Positions 25,296-33,649 are shown, counted from the first letter of the stretch. The stretch: DNA of 64,000 bases from Ruminococcus_C sp963590855 (GCA_963590855.1 CAVAQT010000002.1:62001-126000); one strand, 5' to 3'. Numbers and translations: made by a program. The notes: generated by a model from the sequence alone, not told the origin.

Positions 25296-25832
25296 TTATG
25301 CCTGATATGTCTCATACCAGACAGTTTCGTCCAGCGGCTTGCGTTCGGTGTCATAGCGTTCCGGAGACTTGACGGCTTCCGGCTGGGGATAGCCCAGGCA
25401 GAGCAGGGCATCCGGCACATAGTTGTCCGGCAGGTGAAATTCCTTCCGCAGGATCTCTGTGTCAAAGCGCTCTACCCACAGAGAACCCAGACCCTGTTCC
25501 GTTGCGGCAAGCATCATATAGGTAGTGACGATGGATGCATCGATCTCGTGAATGCAGTGACCGTCAAAGCTGCGCACCCAGCAGTCTGTGGTGTCAGAGC
25601 AAATCATGAGGACTGCCTTTGCGGTATAGGCGTTGGTGTTGTGCATGGCCTGTGCCATCTTCGCCAGTCCCTCCGGAGACTGTACTACCAGGATGCGCTG
25701 GGGCTGATGATTCTTGCCGGTGGGCGCGAGTCTGCCTGCCTCCAGGACTGCCTGGAGATGTTCCGGCGCAATGGGCTTGTCCGCATAGGCACGGACGGAG
25801 CAGCGCTTTTTTGCAAGTTCAGTAAAATTCAT
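25296..25832 (-). CDS. Nitroreductase-family flavoprotein
   Basis: 178 residues; ATG with CAGAAAGGAC upstream. The N-terminus (RCSVRAYADKPIAPEHLQAVLEAG) carries the Arg pair that binds FMN phosphate, followed by APTGKNHQP, and GLGSLWVERFD near the C-terminus. It reduces nitro compounds, quinones or flavins using NAD(P)H. At 178 residues it belongs to the short class, with a small NAD(P)H-binding extension. The substrate cannot be predicted. The promoter region upstream contains the palindromic repeat at 25876. Confidence 0.93.
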   Translation of the reverse strand: MNFTELAKKRCSVRAYADKPIAPEHLQAVLEAGRLAPTGKNHQPQRILVVQSPEGLAKMAQAMHNTNAYTAKAVLMICSDTTDCWVRSFDGHCIHEIDASIVTTYMMLAATEQGLGSLWVERFDTEILRKEFHLPDNYVPDALLCLGYPQPEAVKSPERYDTERKPLDETVWYETYQA

Positions 25833-25875
25833 AGAGATCTGTCCTTTCTGATGATTTGGCGGCGGTGGTGATGGT

Positions 25876-25969
25876 GACTCCTCAGTCAGTCTTACGGCTG
25901 CCAGCTCCTCTAAAAGAGGAGCCTATATTGCCTCCTCTCATAGAGGAGGTGCCCGACAGGGCGGAGGAG
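25876..25969. repeat. Palindromic repeat element (REP/MITE-like), about 94 bp
   Basis: The element begins ACTCCTCAGTC and ends CGGAGGAGT, so its ends are inverted repeats. Inside are two hairpins, GCTCCTCT/AGAGGAGC and GCCTCCTCT/AGAGGAGG, and CCCGACAGGG. The architecture matches the 101-bp elements at 29121 and 29296. A fragment of another repeat (CGGGCGAACATCGTTCGTCC) follows at 25980-26001. The stretch 25833-26097 holds no gene. Confidence 0.8.
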
Positions 25970-26097
25970 TCAATACCAACGGGCGAACATCGTTCGTCCG
26001 GGATATTCGGGAACGTACCCTCAAATCATTTTACACACCATCCTGCCGCCTTCCCGGAAATTATAACATGAAAGGTGCAAAAAATCAACCCCTTTTG

Positions 26098-26251
26098 GTT
26101 TAACATGACCCGGTTTCCTTTGTTAACAATCCAAAAAGCACCGAAACTGCGTGAAATTTCCGGACTTAACAGAAGCTGCACCGGAAGAGTTAACATTTAA
26201 CCCAGATTTCACATTGCCGCGATAACAGACTTTACATAGGCTTGGTATAAT
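26098..26251 (+). promoter_or_regulatory. Pho-box-like array and -10 element upstream of pstS
   Basis: TT(A/T/C)ACA-like hexamers recur: TTTAACA near 26099, TTAACA near 26121, 26166 and 26190, TTTAACC at 26196, TTTCACA at 26207, GATAACA at 26221 and TTTACA at 26231. A perfect TATAAT stands at 26246-26251 but no -35 hexamer is placed correctly. The pattern fits an activator-dependent promoter controlled by the PhoP-type regulator encoded at 30982. The array was read by eye. Confidence 0.65.
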
Positions 26252-26346
26252 AACATTGTTCATTGGAACAAGGATAAAAAAGCGAAACACGGTTCACACC
26301 GAACCGGCGAAGGGACACAACGGTGTCCGGAAATGGAGTATCTATT

Positions 26347-27198
26347 ATGAAAAAGATGACAAAGATCGCAGCAGCAGTCGCTGCACTGGGCGTAATGGCA
26401 AGCAGTCTCACCGGATGCGGCGGCAGTGCATCCGGCGCAATCTCCGTAATTACCCGTGAAGATGGTTCTGGTACAAGAGGTGCATTCACCGAACTGTGCG
26501 GTATCGTAGAGGATGACAAGGACAACACCGTCTCCAGCGCAGAGGTCACCAACAGCACCGCAGTTATGCTGACAACAGTAGCCGGCAATACAGCATCCAT
26601 CGGCTATGTTTCCGTTGGTTCTCTGAATGATTCCGTCAAGGCTCTGGAAGTAGACGGCGTAGCGCCTAGCGTAGACACTGTGGCAGACGGCAGCTATTCG
26701 ATTTCCCGTCCGTTCAACCTGGTTACCAGAGACGGTGAAGATCTGAGCGATGCTGCACAGGATTTCTTCAACTACATTATGAGTACCGATGCCGCTGATG
26801 TCATCAGCAAAGAGGGTTATGTGGCACAGGGTACTGAAAGCTATACTTCTAACGGCGCAAAGGGCAGCGTTGTTGTGGCTGGCTCTTCTTCTGTAACGCC
26901 GGTCATGACCAAGCTGAAAGAAGCTTATGCAAGCGTAAATCCGGATGTCAGCGTTGATGTACAGCAGAGCGATTCCACCACTGGCGTGACTTCTACCCAG
27001 GAGGGCGTTTGCGATATTGGTATGGCATCCCGTGAACTGAAGGATACCGAGACCGGCGTAAAGAGCACTGTTCTGGCAATGGATGGTATCGCAGTGATCG
27101 TCAATAAGGACAACAGCCTGGACGCGATCACCAAGGATCAGATCAAGCAGGTTTACACCGGCGAGATCACCGAGTGGTCTGCACTGGAATCCAAGTAA
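26347..27198 (+). CDS. pstS: Phosphate ABC transporter substrate-binding lipoprotein, circularly permuted
   Basis: 283 residues from ATG 26347 (GGAG 10 bases upstream). A lipoprotein signal with lipobox LTGC (Cys24) anchors it outside the membrane. It binds phosphate and passes it to PstCA. Sequence blocks appear in a swapped order: ISVITREDGSGTRGAF (33-47) through RPFNLVTRDG and GYVAQG, normally the C-terminal half of PstS, come first; VVVAGSSSVTPVMTKLKEAY (176-195), QQSDSTTG and GMASRELKD, normally N-terminal, come second; the protein ends GEITEWSALESK. All phosphate-ligand segments (GSSS, GSGTR, SDSTTG) are kept. First gene of the pst operon. Confidence 0.93.
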   Translation: MKKMTKIAAAVAALGVMASSLTGCGGSASGAISVITREDGSGTRGAFTELCGIVEDDKDNTVSSAEVTNSTAVMLTTVAGNTASIGYVSVGSLNDSVKALEVDGVAPSVDTVADGSYSISRPFNLVTRDGEDLSDAAQDFFNYIMSTDAADVISKEGYVAQGTESYTSNGAKGSVVVAGSSSVTPVMTKLKEAYASVNPDVSVDVQQSDSTTGVTSTQEGVCDIGMASRELKDTETGVKSTVLAMDGIAVIVNKDNSLDAITKDQIKQVYTGEITEWSALESK

Positions 27199-27321
27199 AA
27201 GTGAAATCGGGCAGGTGTGTGGAAAAGGTATCATCCCCACTGCGCCAGTATTTCCACAATTTCTACCCGCAATCCTAAAATTTGTTGAAACCACCCTCTC
27301 AGAGAGGAGAGAATAACATCC

Positions 27322-28170
27322 ATGAAAAAATATCGTGAATCCATCATGAAAGTGGTTTTTCTGATGGCAGCCTGTGTGTCCATTCTGGCGGTAGTTCTGA
27401 TCTGCGGCTTTCTGTTCGTGAACGGATTTCCGGCGATCGCAGAGATCGGGCCGCTGAAGTTCCTGACCGGTGTGATCTGGAAACCGCAGGAAGGGGAATT
27501 CGGCATCCTGCCCATGATTATCGGCAGCATTTATGCCACCGGCATCGCCATTCTGGTGGGTGTTCCCATCGGTCTGCTGTGCTCTGTGTTTATGGCGCGC
27601 TTCTGTCCCCGAAAACTGTATAAGATCTTAAAGCCGGCGATCTCTCTGCTGGCTGGCATCCCGTCCATTGTGTACGGCTTCTTTGGGTTGGTGGTTCTGG
27701 TTCCCATCATGCAGAGCATCTTCGGCGTCGGCAAAAGCGTTCTTACCGCCGGCATCCTGTTGGGCATTATGATCCTGCCGACCATTATCGAGATCTCCGA
27801 GTCCTCCATCCGCGCTGTCCCGGACAGCTACTATGAAGGCTCGCTAGCACTGGGTGCGACCCATGAGCGCAGTGTCTATTGCGCGACGCTTCCGGCGGCA
27901 AAGTCCGGCATCATGGCAGGCATTATTCTGGGTATCGGCAGAGCCATCGGTGAGACCATGGCGGTGGTCATGATCGCCGGAAACCAGACTGTGATCCCCA
28001 AGAGCCTGTTGTCCGGTGTCCGCACTATGACAGCGAATATTGTAATGGAAATGGGCTATGCGACAGATCTGCACCGCGGTGCACTGATCGGCACCGGCGT
28101 GGTACTGTTCGTCTTTATTCTGCTGATTAACATCTGCTTTTCCCTGGTGAAGAAGAAGGAGCAAAAATGA
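27322..28170 (+). CDS. pstC: Phosphate ABC transporter permease PstC
   Basis: 282 residues; ATG 27322 after AGAGAGGAGAG. Six membrane helices. The inner-membrane-component loop ALGATHERSVYCATLPAAKSGIMAGIILGIGRAIGETMAV contains the EAA-type motif that couples to PstB. It forms the channel with PstA, whose start codon overlaps its end by four bases (ATGA). Imports phosphate at low external concentration. Confidence 0.96.
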   Translation: MKKYRESIMKVVFLMAACVSILAVVLICGFLFVNGFPAIAEIGPLKFLTGVIWKPQEGEFGILPMIIGSIYATGIAILVGVPIGLLCSVFMARFCPRKLYKILKPAISLLAGIPSIVYGFFGLVVLVPIMQSIFGVGKSVLTAGILLGIMILPTIIEISESSIRAVPDSYYEGSLALGATHERSVYCATLPAAKSGIMAGIILGIGRAIGETMAVVMIAGNQTVIPKSLLSGVRTMTANIVMEMGYATDLHRGALIGTGVVLFVFILLINICFSLVKKKEQK

Positions 28171-29069
28171 GCGAGGAAAATATCAAGAATGTCGTGGGTA
28201 TCAACCAGCAGACATTTCGGCAAAAAATGGCTTCGTATAAGCGGCATCCCGGTTCGTTGGTGATCCTGATCGTCACTCTGCTGGCGGCAGTTATCACCGT
28301 GGGCGTGCTGCTGAGCCTGATCGTATACATCGTCGTCATGGGCGTGCCGAACATTCGACCTTCGATGTTTGCCTGGAAGTATACCACGGAAAACTGTTCC
28401 ATGATGCCGTCCATCATCAACACCCTGATTATGACGGCACTGACTTTGGTGATCGCGGTGCCGATCGGTGTATTCTCTGCCATCTATCTGGTGGAATACT
28501 CCAACCGCGGCAGCAAGTTCCAGATGACACTGGTGAAGATCATCCGCATGACCACCGAAACCTTGCAGGGTATCCCGTCTATTGTGTTCGGCTTGTTTGG
28601 ATTCCTGGCATTTGCGGTTGCATGCAAGTTCAGCTACTCTCTGCTGGGCGGTGCGATCACCATGGCGCTGATGGTGCTGCCGCTGATTATGCGAACTACC
28701 GAAGAGGCGCTGCTGAGTGTGCCGGATTCGTTCCGTGAGGGAAGCTTCGGACTGGGCGCAGGACGGCTGCGCACGATCTTCCGCATTATTCTTCCCAGTG
28801 CTGTACCAGGGATTCTGGCAGGTGTGATTCTTGCCATCGGGCGTATCGTAGGTGAAACTGCGGCGCTGATGTATACCGCCGGAACATCCACAGATGTCTG
28901 CACCGGTTTTCTGAAACCCTGTCGTACACTGGCGGTACATATGTATCAGCTGTTGTGCGAGGGCAAATACATGGGCGCAGCTTATGCCACTGCGGTGGTG
29001 CTGCTGGTGATGGTCATCCTCATCAATGCCCTGTCCGGCTATGTGGCAAAGAAGCTGACGAAAAAGTGA
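28167..29069 (+). CDS. pstA: Phosphate ABC transporter permease PstA
   Basis: 300 residues; ATG overlaps the pstC stop. An N-terminal cytoplasmic extension of about 35 residues precedes six helices. Signatures are TETLQGIPSIVFGLFGFLAF and the coupling loop FGLGAGRLRTIFRIILPSAVPGILAGVILAIGRIVGETAAL. Forms the translocation pore with PstC. It is separated from pstB by almost 400 bases occupied by two palindromic repeats, which is unusual for this operon. Confidence 0.96.
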   Translation: MSEENIKNVVGINQQTFRQKMASYKRHPGSLVILIVTLLAAVITVGVLLSLIVYIVVMGVPNIRPSMFAWKYTTENCSMMPSIINTLIMTALTLVIAVPIGVFSAIYLVEYSNRGSKFQMTLVKIIRMTTETLQGIPSIVFGLFGFLAFAVACKFSYSLLGGAITMALMVLPLIMRTTEEALLSVPDSFREGSFGLGAGRLRTIFRIILPSAVPGILAGVILAIGRIVGETAALMYTAGTSTDVCTGFLKPCRTLAVHMYQLLCEGKYMGAAYATAVVLLVMVILINALSGYVAKKLTKK

Positions 29070-29120
29070 GTGGGTGAGGGGTGCGCTGCACTGGGGTATT
29101 TTAGCAGTTCTTGCAATAAA

Positions 29121-29221
29121 ATCCCCCTGTCCCTACGGGACATCCCCCTTTTCAAGGGGGACATGGTGAGAAATAATTTGCCTCCCTTGAAAAGGGAGGT
29201 GGCACGAAGTGCCGGAGGGAT
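29121..29221. repeat. 101-bp palindromic repeat, copy A
   Basis: Begins ATCCCCCTGTCCC and ends CCGGAGGGAT. Internal hairpins are GTCCCTACGGGAC, CCCCCTT/AAGGGGG, CCTCCCTT/AAGGGAGG and GGCACGAAGTGCC. It differs from copy B by one base (GAGAAATAA against GAGAGATAA). Confidence 0.93.
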
Positions 29222-29295
29222 TTTAACGCATTGCCAAGCAGAGAGCGCACGAAATTGCGTAAGTCACCCGTTCCAATGTTCGCCCCTACAATATA

Positions 29296-29396
29296 ATCCC
29301 CCTGTCCCTACGGGACATCCCCCTTTTCAAGGGGGACATGGTGAGAGATAATTTGCCTCCCTTGAAAAGGGAGGTGGCACGAAGTGCCGGAGGGAT
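29296..29396. repeat. 101-bp palindromic repeat, copy B
   Basis: Direct second copy, 74 bases after copy A, between pstA and pstB. It directly follows a fragment, GTTCGCCCCTACAA, of the repeat family found at 33439 and 36170. The intergenic stretch 29070-29466 holds no gene. Confidence 0.93.
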
Positions 29397-29466
29397 AAAT
29401 TTGACCGAGAAATCACTATGTACACCATCATCCGCTCAATCAATATCCCACGAGGAGAAAACGACT

Positions 29467-30216
29467 ATGGCAAAATTCGCAATTCACAACATGGATTTGT
29501 ACTACAATACATTTCATGCGCTGAAAAATATCAACCTGGAGTTGCCGGAGCATGAGGTAAGCGCCTTTATCGGGCCGTCCGGATGCGGCAAGTCCACACT
29601 GCTGAAATCCCTGAACCGGATGAATGATCTGGTAGAGGGCTGTAAGATCACCGGAGACATTCGCCTGGACGGCGAGGACATTTACGGCGACATGGATGTA
29701 AACCTGCTGCGCAAGCGGGTGGGCATGGTGTTCCAGAAGGCAAACCCATTTCCCATGAGTATTTATGATAATATCGCCTATGGGCCGCGTACTCACGGCA
29801 TTCGTTCTAAAGCAAAGCTGGACGAGATCGTGGAGAGCTCGCTTCGGGACGCAGCCATCTGGGACGAGGTAAAAGACCGCCTTAACAAGAGTGCCCTGGG
29901 CATGTCCGGCGGTCAGCAGCAGCGTCTCTGTATTGCCCGGGCACTGGCGGTGCATCCGGAGGTATTGCTCATGGATGAGCCAACCAGTGCACTGGATCCG
30001 ATCTCCACCTCAAAGGTAGAAGATCTGGTGCTTTCTTTGAAAAAAGAGTATACCATTATTATCGTAACGCATAATATGCAGCAGGCGACCCGTGTGTCTG
30101 ACCATACCGCTTTTTTCCTGCTGGGAGAAGTGGTGGAATATGCAGAAACGGAACAGCTGTTCTCCAGACCGCAGGATAAACGGACAGAGGACTATATCTC
30201 AGGGAGGTTCGGATAA
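29467..30216 (+). CDS. pstB: Phosphate ABC transporter ATP-binding protein PstB
   Basis: 249 residues from ATG 29467, preceded by GAGGAG. Complete ABC ATPase: Walker A GPSGCGKST, signature LGMSGGQQQRLCIARAL, Walker B VLLMDEPTSALDP, and the switch His in IIIVTHNMQQATR. NRMNDLV and RVGMVFQKANPFPMSIYDN are characteristic of PstB. It powers PstCA. Its stop overlaps the phoU start by one base. Confidence 0.97.
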   Translation: MAKFAIHNMDLYYNTFHALKNINLELPEHEVSAFIGPSGCGKSTLLKSLNRMNDLVEGCKITGDIRLDGEDIYGDMDVNLLRKRVGMVFQKANPFPMSIYDNIAYGPRTHGIRSKAKLDEIVESSLRDAAIWDEVKDRLNKSALGMSGGQQQRLCIARALAVHPEVLLMDEPTSALDPISTSKVEDLVLSLKKEYTIIIVTHNMQQATRVSDHTAFFLLGEVVEYAETEQLFSRPQDKRTEDYISGRFG

Positions 30217-30863
30217 TGAGAGAATACTACGAATCGCAGCTGGCAACGCTGAATACAGAAATGATCCAGATGGGCGCATTGTGCGAGGATGCTATCTCCG
30301 GTGCGATCCAGGCGCTTTTGGAGGACAACAAAAGCCTCGCCGAAAAGGTGGGCAATATCGAGATGCAGGTCGATCAGTACGAGCGTGATATTGAGCGGCT
30401 GTGCATGCGCCTGCTGCTGATGCAGCAGCCAGTGGCGACTGATCTGCGTGTGGTCTCTTCTGCGCTGAAAATGATCTCTGATCTGGAGCGCATCGGAGAC
30501 CAGGCGTTCGACATCTCTGATATTACCAAGCATGTTTCCTTCCGGGAGTATGAAAGCAAGGTACATATCAAGGAAATGGCGAAGGCTGCTATCGGCATGG
30601 TGACAGACAGTGTAGATTCCTATGTGAAAAAGGATGTTGACCTGGCGAAAAAGGTTGCAAAGGCAGATGACCAGGTGGATGCGCTGTTCCTGAAAGTGCG
30701 CGAGGAACTGGTTGCACTGGTACGCACCAATCGGGATATGGCAGAGGGTGCACTGGATCTGCTGATGATCGCAAAGTACCTGGAGCGTATCGGCGACCAT
30801 GCGGTAAATGTTGCAGAATGGGTGATCTATGCCATTACCGGAGACCATGTGAAGCTGTCGTAA
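30216..30863 (+). CDS. phoU: Phosphate signalling regulator PhoU
   Basis: 215 residues; ATG overlaps the pstB stop (TAATG). Two repeats of a three-helix bundle are present, each with the E/DxxxD metal-binding pattern (EMQVDQYERDIERLCMRLLL and KADDQVDALFLKVREEL, plus SDLERIGDQAFD and KYLERIGDHAVN). PhoU connects Pst transport status to the PhoR kinase and keeps the Pho response off when phosphate is plentiful. Last gene of the pst unit; the two-component genes follow after 118 bases. Confidence 0.97.
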   Translation: MREYYESQLATLNTEMIQMGALCEDAISGAIQALLEDNKSLAEKVGNIEMQVDQYERDIERLCMRLLLMQQPVATDLRVVSSALKMISDLERIGDQAFDISDITKHVSFREYESKVHIKEMAKAAIGMVTDSVDSYVKKDVDLAKKVAKADDQVDALFLKVREELVALVRTNRDMAEGALDLLMIAKYLERIGDHAVNVAEWVIYAITGDHVKLS

Positions 30864-30874
30864 CGAAAATCTTC

Positions 30875-30903
30875 TTGACGAATCCGCAGGAATATGGTAC
30901 GAT
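30875..30903 (+). promoter_or_regulatory. Possible promoter upstream of the phoP-like gene
   Basis: TTGACG at 30875-30880, 17-base spacer, TACGAT at 30898-30903. Transcripts would meet the hairpin at 30926-30958 before the start codon. Confidence 0.55.
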
Positions 30904-30925
30904 AAAGACGGTAAAAAAACGTCGG

Positions 30926-30958
30926 GAGGGAACATCACTGTGACGTTCCCTCTTTTTT
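30926..30958 (+). terminator. Terminator or leader attenuator before the phoP-like gene
   Basis: GAGGGAAC / GTTCCCTC stem, 11-base loop, then TTTTTT. It ends 23 bases before the next start codon and lies downstream of the promoter-like sequence at 30875. Confidence 0.8.
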
Positions 30959-30981
30959 ATTGAAATTGTGAGGGCAGCAAT

Positions 30982-31659
30982 ATGATTTATTTGGTAGAAG
31001 ACGATGACAGCATCCGGGAACTGGTGATCTATACGCTGCGCAGTACCGGCATGGAAGCAAAGGGCTTCGGGCTGCCGTCGGAGTTTTGGCGTGCAATGGA
31101 ACAGCAGCTTCCGGAGTTGGTGCTGTTGGACATTATGCTGCCGGAGGAGGATGGGTTGGAAATCCTCCGTAAGATTCGCAGCAAACGGGAAACCAAGACG
31201 CTTCCGGTCATTATGCTCACCGCCAAGGGAACAGAGTATGACCAGGTGGTCGGGCTGGACAACGGCGCGGACGATTATGTGGCAAAGCCGTTTGGCATGA
31301 TGGCATTGGTGGCACGGATCAAGGCGGTACTGCGCCGCACGGAAAAGCCGACAGAAGAAAAGGTACTGCGTCTGGGTGAACTGAGTGTCAATCCCACCCG
31401 GCATGTGGTACAGGCAAACGGTGAGATCGTGAATCTCACGCTCAAGGAGTTTGAACTGCTGTGTTTGCTGCTGGACAATCCGGGCGTGGTCTTTACCCGT
31501 GACCAGCTGTTGAATCAGATCTGGGGTTATTCCTTTGATGGAGAGAGCCGCACGGTAGATGTTCATGTGCGTCATCTGCGGCAGAAGCTGGGCGACTGCG
31601 GGAAGTATATCGAAACGGTTCGCGGCATTGGCTATCGTTCAGGGGATGGTAAGGCATGA
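30982..31659 (+). CDS. phoP: OmpR/PhoB-family response regulator
   Basis: 225 residues; ATG after GAGGGCAGC. The receiver domain shows the acidic pair (VEDDDS), the phosphoacceptor Asp in LVLLDIMLPEEDG, and Lys in YVAKPFGMMAL. The winged-helix DNA-binding domain (about 130-222) ends YSFDGESRTVDVHVRHLRQK and VRGIGYRSG. Immediately next to phoU and upstream of a PAS-containing kinase, it is the likely PhoP/PhoB of this organism, activating the pst promoter. The symbol is assigned from context and family; other regulators of this class look the same. Confidence 0.9.
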   Translation: MIYLVEDDDSIRELVIYTLRSTGMEAKGFGLPSEFWRAMEQQLPELVLLDIMLPEEDGLEILRKIRSKRETKTLPVIMLTAKGTEYDQVVGLDNGADDYVAKPFGMMALVARIKAVLRRTEKPTEEKVLRLGELSVNPTRHVVQANGEIVNLTLKEFELLCLLLDNPGVVFTRDQLLNQIWGYSFDGESRTVDVHVRHLRQKLGDCGKYIETVRGIGYRSGDGKA

Positions 31660-33323
31660 CCAGAAAGATCTTTCAATCCATCATAACCGTAGTGATATCC
31701 GTGCTCTTGCTGAGTCTGGCGCTGATTACCGGTGTGCTGTATGAGCATTTTGAATCTGCCATGCTGAACCAGATGCGCACCACGGCTTCTTTTGTGGCGC
31801 AGGGGGTAGAACAGGATGGCATGGTGTATTTTGACAATCTTCCCAACAGCGAGTGTCGTGTCACCTGGATCGACAGTGACGGAACAGTGCTGTATGATAA
31901 CCGAAAGGATGCCGGCACAATGGAGAACCATGCCGGACGGGAAGAGGTGCAGGAGGCGCTGAAAAATACGTCCGGCACCAGTATCCGCAAGTCCTCTACG
32001 CTGTCAGAGCATACGCTCTATTATGCCCAGCGATTGGCGGACGGCACAGTGCTGCGTCTGGCAATGTCGCAGAGCTCCGTTTGGTTTTTGCTGGGCGGAA
32101 TGCTTTCACCAGTTTGTTTTATTTTGCTGGCAGCGTGTATTTTTGCCGGCGTGCTGTCCTATCGGCTCTCCCGAAACATTGTAAAGCCGCTCAGTGAGAT
32201 CGACCTGAAGCATCCGGAACAGGTGGAAACCTATGACGAGCTTTCGCCGTTTTTGCAGCGGATCGCTGTCCAGAACCGGGAAATCGAGATGCAGATGGCG
32301 GAAATTCGCAAGCAGCAGCAGGAATTTGCCATGATTACGGAAAACATGAGCGAAGGGCTGTTTGTGGTAGACCGAAACTATCAGATCCTATCCTATAACA
32401 AAAGCGCCATGCATATTTTTGGCATGGATCCGGGGACGGAGCATGAGAATCTTTTGGCAGTCAACCGGAGTGAAAGCTTTCGCAGCGCCGCGGACAGCGC
32501 CCTCAAAGGACGGCATGCCCAGGAAAATCTGGAACTGGACGGCAGAGTATATCAGATTTTGGCAAGCCCGGTCTCTCAGCCGGACAGCACATTCGATCTG
32601 GTGGGCGCGGTGATCCTGGTGCTGGATGTGACGGAAAAAGAGGCACAGGAACAGTATCGCCGGGAGTTCACGGCGAATGTTTCCCACGAGCTGAAAACGC
32701 CGCTGACTTCCATTTCCGGCATCGCCGAGATCATCCGAAACGGCATTGTGAAACAGGAGGATATTCCGCATTTTGCCGGAAAGATCTATGACGAATCCCA
32801 ACGGCTGATTACGTTGATCGGGGATATCATTAAGCTGTCGCGATTGGATGAAAACCAAGTGCCCATGGAGCGGGAATCGGTGGATCTTCTGGAAACCGCA
32901 CGGGATGTGGTGCAGCAACTGGCATCTGTGGCAAAGAAAAACGGCGTGACGCTAGTGGCGAATGGGACGCATGGCGTGGTGTCCGGCGTGCGGCAGGTGC
33001 TGGGAGAGATGGTGTACAATCTCTGCGAAAATGCGGTGAAATACAACCGTCCCGGCGGCAGAGTCTGGGTAGAAGTACAGCAGGAAGGTGCAAATGTCGT
33101 ATTTCGGGTGCGGGATACTGGTATTGGCATTCCGGCGGCAGAACAGGGCCGCATTTTTGAGCGGTTCTACCGTGTGGACAAGAGTCACTCCAAGGCAGTG
33201 GGCGGTACAGGACTGGGGCTTTCCATCGTCAAGCATGGCGCAGCCCTGCACCATGCAGCCATCCATGTGGAGAGTGAGCCGGGCGTGGGAACTGAAATTC
33301 GGCTGACGTTTCCGGCAGGATAA
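31656..33323 (+). CDS. phoR: PhoR-type sensor histidine kinase
   Basis: 555 residues; ATG overlaps the regulator's stop by four bases. An N-terminal helix, a roughly 120-residue extracytoplasmic domain and a second helix (about 145-170) precede a PAS domain (about 225-330), the HisKA dimerisation domain with the phosphoacceptor His in NVSHELKTPLTSISG, and the HATPase domain (N box NLCENAVKYN, G1 VRDTGIGIP, G2 GTGLGLSIVKH). The layout equals Bacillus PhoR. It presumably phosphorylates the adjacent regulator under phosphate limitation, restrained by PhoU and PstB. Assignment rests on domain order and neighbours. Confidence 0.92.
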   Translation: MTRKIFQSIITVVISVLLLSLALITGVLYEHFESAMLNQMRTTASFVAQGVEQDGMVYFDNLPNSECRVTWIDSDGTVLYDNRKDAGTMENHAGREEVQEALKNTSGTSIRKSSTLSEHTLYYAQRLADGTVLRLAMSQSSVWFLLGGMLSPVCFILLAACIFAGVLSYRLSRNIVKPLSEIDLKHPEQVETYDELSPFLQRIAVQNREIEMQMAEIRKQQQEFAMITENMSEGLFVVDRNYQILSYNKSAMHIFGMDPGTEHENLLAVNRSESFRSAADSALKGRHAQENLELDGRVYQILASPVSQPDSTFDLVGAVILVLDVTEKEAQEQYRREFTANVSHELKTPLTSISGIAEIIRNGIVKQEDIPHFAGKIYDESQRLITLIGDIIKLSRLDENQVPMERESVDLLETARDVVQQLASVAKKNGVTLVANGTHGVVSGVRQVLGEMVYNLCENAVKYNRPGGRVWVEVQQEGANVVFRVRDTGIGIPAAEQGRIFERFYRVDKSHSKAVGGTGLGLSIVKHGAALHHAAIHVESEPGVGTEIRLTFPAG

Positions 33324-33355
33324 AAATGAAAAAGCCCTTCGACAAAAGAAGTATA

Positions 33356-33509
33356 ATATTGCGGTGATTTGCATTACTATTTTTATAATTATCGTAAATG
33401 TAAAAGATCAGGTTTGCAAAATTCAGCCGGGTGAAATCTGTAGGGGCGAACAGTGTTCGCCCGAAACATACCACAAAGGCAACGGGCGAACGATGTTCGC
33501 CCCTACAAT
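33356..33509 (-). repeat. Left copy of an inverted element: toxin-like remnant plus GTAGGGGCGAAC palindrome
   Basis: Read on the plus strand, ATTGCGGTGATTTGCATTAC and the following 40 bases match, with a few changes, the reverse complement of 36322-36238. They lead into a palindrome, TGTAGGGGCGAAC...GTTCGCCCCTACA (33439-33509). On the minus strand the non-palindromic part encodes LIFYIYDNYKNSNANHRN. Next to its outer end, TTCGACAAAAGAAGTATAAT (33339-33358) looks like a shortened form of the antisense-RNA promoter seen at 36459 and 36830. The stretch 33324-33649 holds no intact gene. Confidence 0.75.
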
Positions 33510-33579
33510 GAAAATACATTGCCAATAAATCCATAGTGTTCGTTGTTCAATTTGCCTCCAATCGAAATTTATTGAACAG

Positions 33580-33619
33580 AAAAAGCCCGTCTTTTGCACA
33601 AAATGAGACGGGCTTTTTT
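33580..33619 (+). terminator. Hairpin terminator upstream of the xylanase gene
   Basis: AAAAAGCCCGTCTT / AGACGGGCTTTTTT with a 12-base loop. It may end the phoPR transcript, 250 bases away, or a transcript from the repeat. Confidence 0.85.
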
Positions 33620-33649
33620 GTGATTTCAGACAAAAAGTGTGGGTTACAG

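Noticed and set aside
29070..29395. Short open frames within the pstA-pstB gap.
   Set aside because: They read through the palindromic repeats, repeat the same peptide twice and have no independent start signals.
33229..33534. A 101-codon minus-strand gene overlapping the end of phoR.
   Set aside because: It runs from the repeat element into the antisense of phoR and has no ribosome binding site; treated as a toxin-like remnant only.
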